This document shows positions 4,069-5,259 of a DNA stretch of 5,259 bases, piece by piece; the first letter of the stretch is position 1; each line of letters opens with the position of its first letter. This DNA is from Verrucomicrobiales bacterium (GTDB taxonomy: Bacteria; Verrucomicrobiota; Verrucomicrobiia; Verrucomicrobiales; V1-33), in NCBI GenBank assembly GCA_028293305.1, contig JAQGPD010000642.1:1-5259 (forward strand). Direction: 5' to 3'. The position numbers were made by a program, and so were the translations under genes. The notes under the pieces were generated by a model. The model searched no databases. It was given only the letters and a program-made list of their open reading frames with translations, and had not been told where the DNA came from.

Positions 4069-5259
4069 ATGAATATCGCCCCCCGTCTGACGCTGGTCTC
4101 CTTTGCGTTCCTCGTTTCCTGCACCGTCGGACCCAACTATCAGTCCGCTGTCCCGGCGGATACCGCCGCGCCCTTTGTCACTCCCGGAGCCGACGCCTCG
4201 GGCACCGGGGACATCACGACCTGGTGGAGAAAATTCAATGACTCCCGGCTCAACACCCTCATTTCCCGCTCCATCGCCGCGAATCAGGACCTGAAAATAG
4301 CCGCCAGCCGCGTCGCCGAAGCCAAAGCCGCCCGGACCATCGCCCGGGCCGATTTCTTCCCGCAGGTCACTGCCGGCGGCTCCGCCACCCGCAGCCAAGG
4401 CAGTGAAGCGGCCTCCAACCCCGCCTTCGGAGGCGGCGGCCAGACTTCCAACAGCTTCAACCTCAACCTCGATGCCTCCTGGGAGCCGGACATTTTCGGC
4501 GGCACCCGGCGCAATGTCGAAGCCGCCACCGCCGACGTGCAGGCCGCGGCGGAAAATGTGCGCGATGTCCGCGTCGGATTGGTGTCCGAAGTCGCCACCG
4601 CCTATCTGGAACTCCGTGGGTATCAGGCCCGTAAGAGCGTGGCGGAACGGAACTTGAAATCCCAGCGCGACACCTTGGAACTCACCCGTAGCCGCCAAGC
4701 CGCGGGGGTCGCCAATGACCTCGACGTCGCCCGCGCCGAGGCGCAGACCGAGTCCACGGCCGCCACGCTGCCGGTGTTCGAAGCCTCGCTGCGCCGCAGC
4801 ATTTACCGTCTCGGCGTCCTGCTCGGCGGGCCTCCCGGAAACGTCGTGGACGAACTCATCGGCGCCAAAGCCCAACCGCTCGCGCCACCCGCCGTGCCGG
4901 TCGGACTGCCCAGCGACCTCGTCCGCCGCCGTCCGGATGTGCGCCGTTCCGAGCGCCAGCTCGCCGCCGCGACCGCCCGCATTGGCGTGGCCACCGCGGA
5001 TCTGTATCCCCGCTTTTCCCTCACCGCCCGCACCGGATTGTCCGCCCTGGAAGTCGAGGAGCTATTCAAAGGAAAAGCCGGCCTCTGGTCCCTCGGGCCC
5101 AGTCTGAGCTGGCCCGTTTTCACCGCCGGCAAGATCCGGGGGAACATCGCCGTGCAGAACGCCCGCCAGGAACAAGCCGCGCTGACGTTTGAAAAAACCA
5201 TCTACACCGCCCTCGAGGACGTGGAGGGGAGCCTCATCAGCTTCGGTCAGGAGCAAAAA
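4069..5259 (+). CDS. NodT/OprM-type outer-membrane efflux lipoprotein, 3' end cut by window
   Basis: The frame stays open from ATG 4069 to the last base, giving 397 codons without a stop. The family (TolC-like, two OEP domains) usually has about 460-490 residues, so about 70-90 are missing. A short signal sequence ends in the lipobox LVSC, with Cys18 as the lipidation site, followed by the family hallmark CTVGPNY. Further signatures are WW-x2-F-x-D-x-RL (52-61), ADFFPQV (94-100), ASWEPDIFGG (136-145), VATAYLELRG (175-184), LPSDLVRRRPDVRRSERQL (280-298, the strongest marker) and LSWPVFTAGKIRG (346-358). The two repeats span roughly 63-255 and 280-397. The protein forms the trimeric outer-membrane channel of a tripartite export pump, partnering a membrane-fusion protein and an RND (or ABC/MFS) transporter. 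Those genes are not seen upstream, so they may follow downstream. No Shine-Dalgarno site precedes the start. The palindrome at 3998-4015 suggests repressor control. The start fits the signal peptide exactly. Confidence 0.93.
   Translation, partial: MNIAPRLTLVSFAFLVSCTVGPNYQSAVPADTAAPFVTPGADASGTGDITTWWRKFNDSRLNTLISRSIAANQDLKIAASRVAEAKAARTIARADFFPQVTAGGSATRSQGSEAASNPAFGGGGQTSNSFNLNLDASWEPDIFGGTRRNVEAATADVQAAAENVRDVRVGLVSEVATAYLELRGYQARKSVAERNLKSQRDTLELTRSRQAAGVANDLDVARAEAQTESTAATLPVFEASLRRSIYRLGVLLGGPPGNVVDELIGAKAQPLAPPAVPVGLPSDLVRRRPDVRRSERQLAAATARIGVATADLYPRFSLTARTGLSALEVEELFKGKAGLWSLGPSLSWPVFTAGKIRGNIAVQNARQEQAALTFEKTIYTALEDVEGSLISFGQEQK

Noticed and set aside
3420..4072. Overlapping open frames on both strands in the tRNA region
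   Set aside because: They run through the tRNA-Cys gene and its promoter, and give Arg/Gly/Pro-rich translations without recognisable domains.
4057..4875. Long minus-strand open frame (272 codons), Gly-rich
   Set aside because: It is antisense to the efflux lipoprotein gene, whose signal peptide, lipobox and family motifs are unambiguous. The Gly/Ala/Asp-rich translation is typical of the opposite strand of a GC-rich gene.

Overview
The window looks like a stretch of a high-GC, Gram-negative bacterial chromosome. It carries a lipoprotein of the outer-membrane efflux family and a secreted kelch protein. Most starts lack a clear Shine-Dalgarno site, and the intergenic DNA is rich in palindromic GCTCCGGAGGAGCG-type repeats. 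From memory these traits together suggest the Verrucomicrobiota/PVC group, but no marker gene here proves it.

Layout. Positions 1-299 are non-coding and low in complexity: GGTGC repeats, a purine-rich 9-bp repeat, a G-quadruplex-type G tract and a direct repeat. A YfiH/PgeF (laccase-domain) gene follows at 300-971. After 25 bases comes a 188-residue conserved-hypothetical gene (997-1563) whose GC content is clearly lower than its neighbours'. After a short hairpin-containing spacer, 1676-2950 encodes an exported kelch beta-propeller of the NanM / cyclically permuted mutarotase type. All three genes are on the + strand.

From 2951 to 4068 there is no protein gene. This stretch starts with a heptamer tandem repeat directly behind the kelch stop codon. 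It then holds a roughly 350-bp nested inverted-repeat element (3058-3406), a third copy of the element's end repeat (3475-3518), and a complete tRNA-Cys(GCA) on the - strand (3671-3745) with encoded CCA and a near-consensus promoter. Just before the last gene lies an 18-bp TetR-operator-like palindrome (3998-4015).

The last gene (4069 to the window end, 3' end missing) is a NodT/OprM-type outer-membrane efflux lipoprotein. The palindrome suggests it begins a drug-inducible efflux operon whose adaptor and RND pump genes may lie beyond the window. The other genes (nucleoside/peptidoglycan housekeeping, sugar epimerase, hypothetical) show no clear functional link. No obviously new multi-gene system is visible; the least explained items are the nested palindromic element, the low-GC hypothetical gene and the altered His-Ser-Gly-Arg motif in the PgeF homologue.
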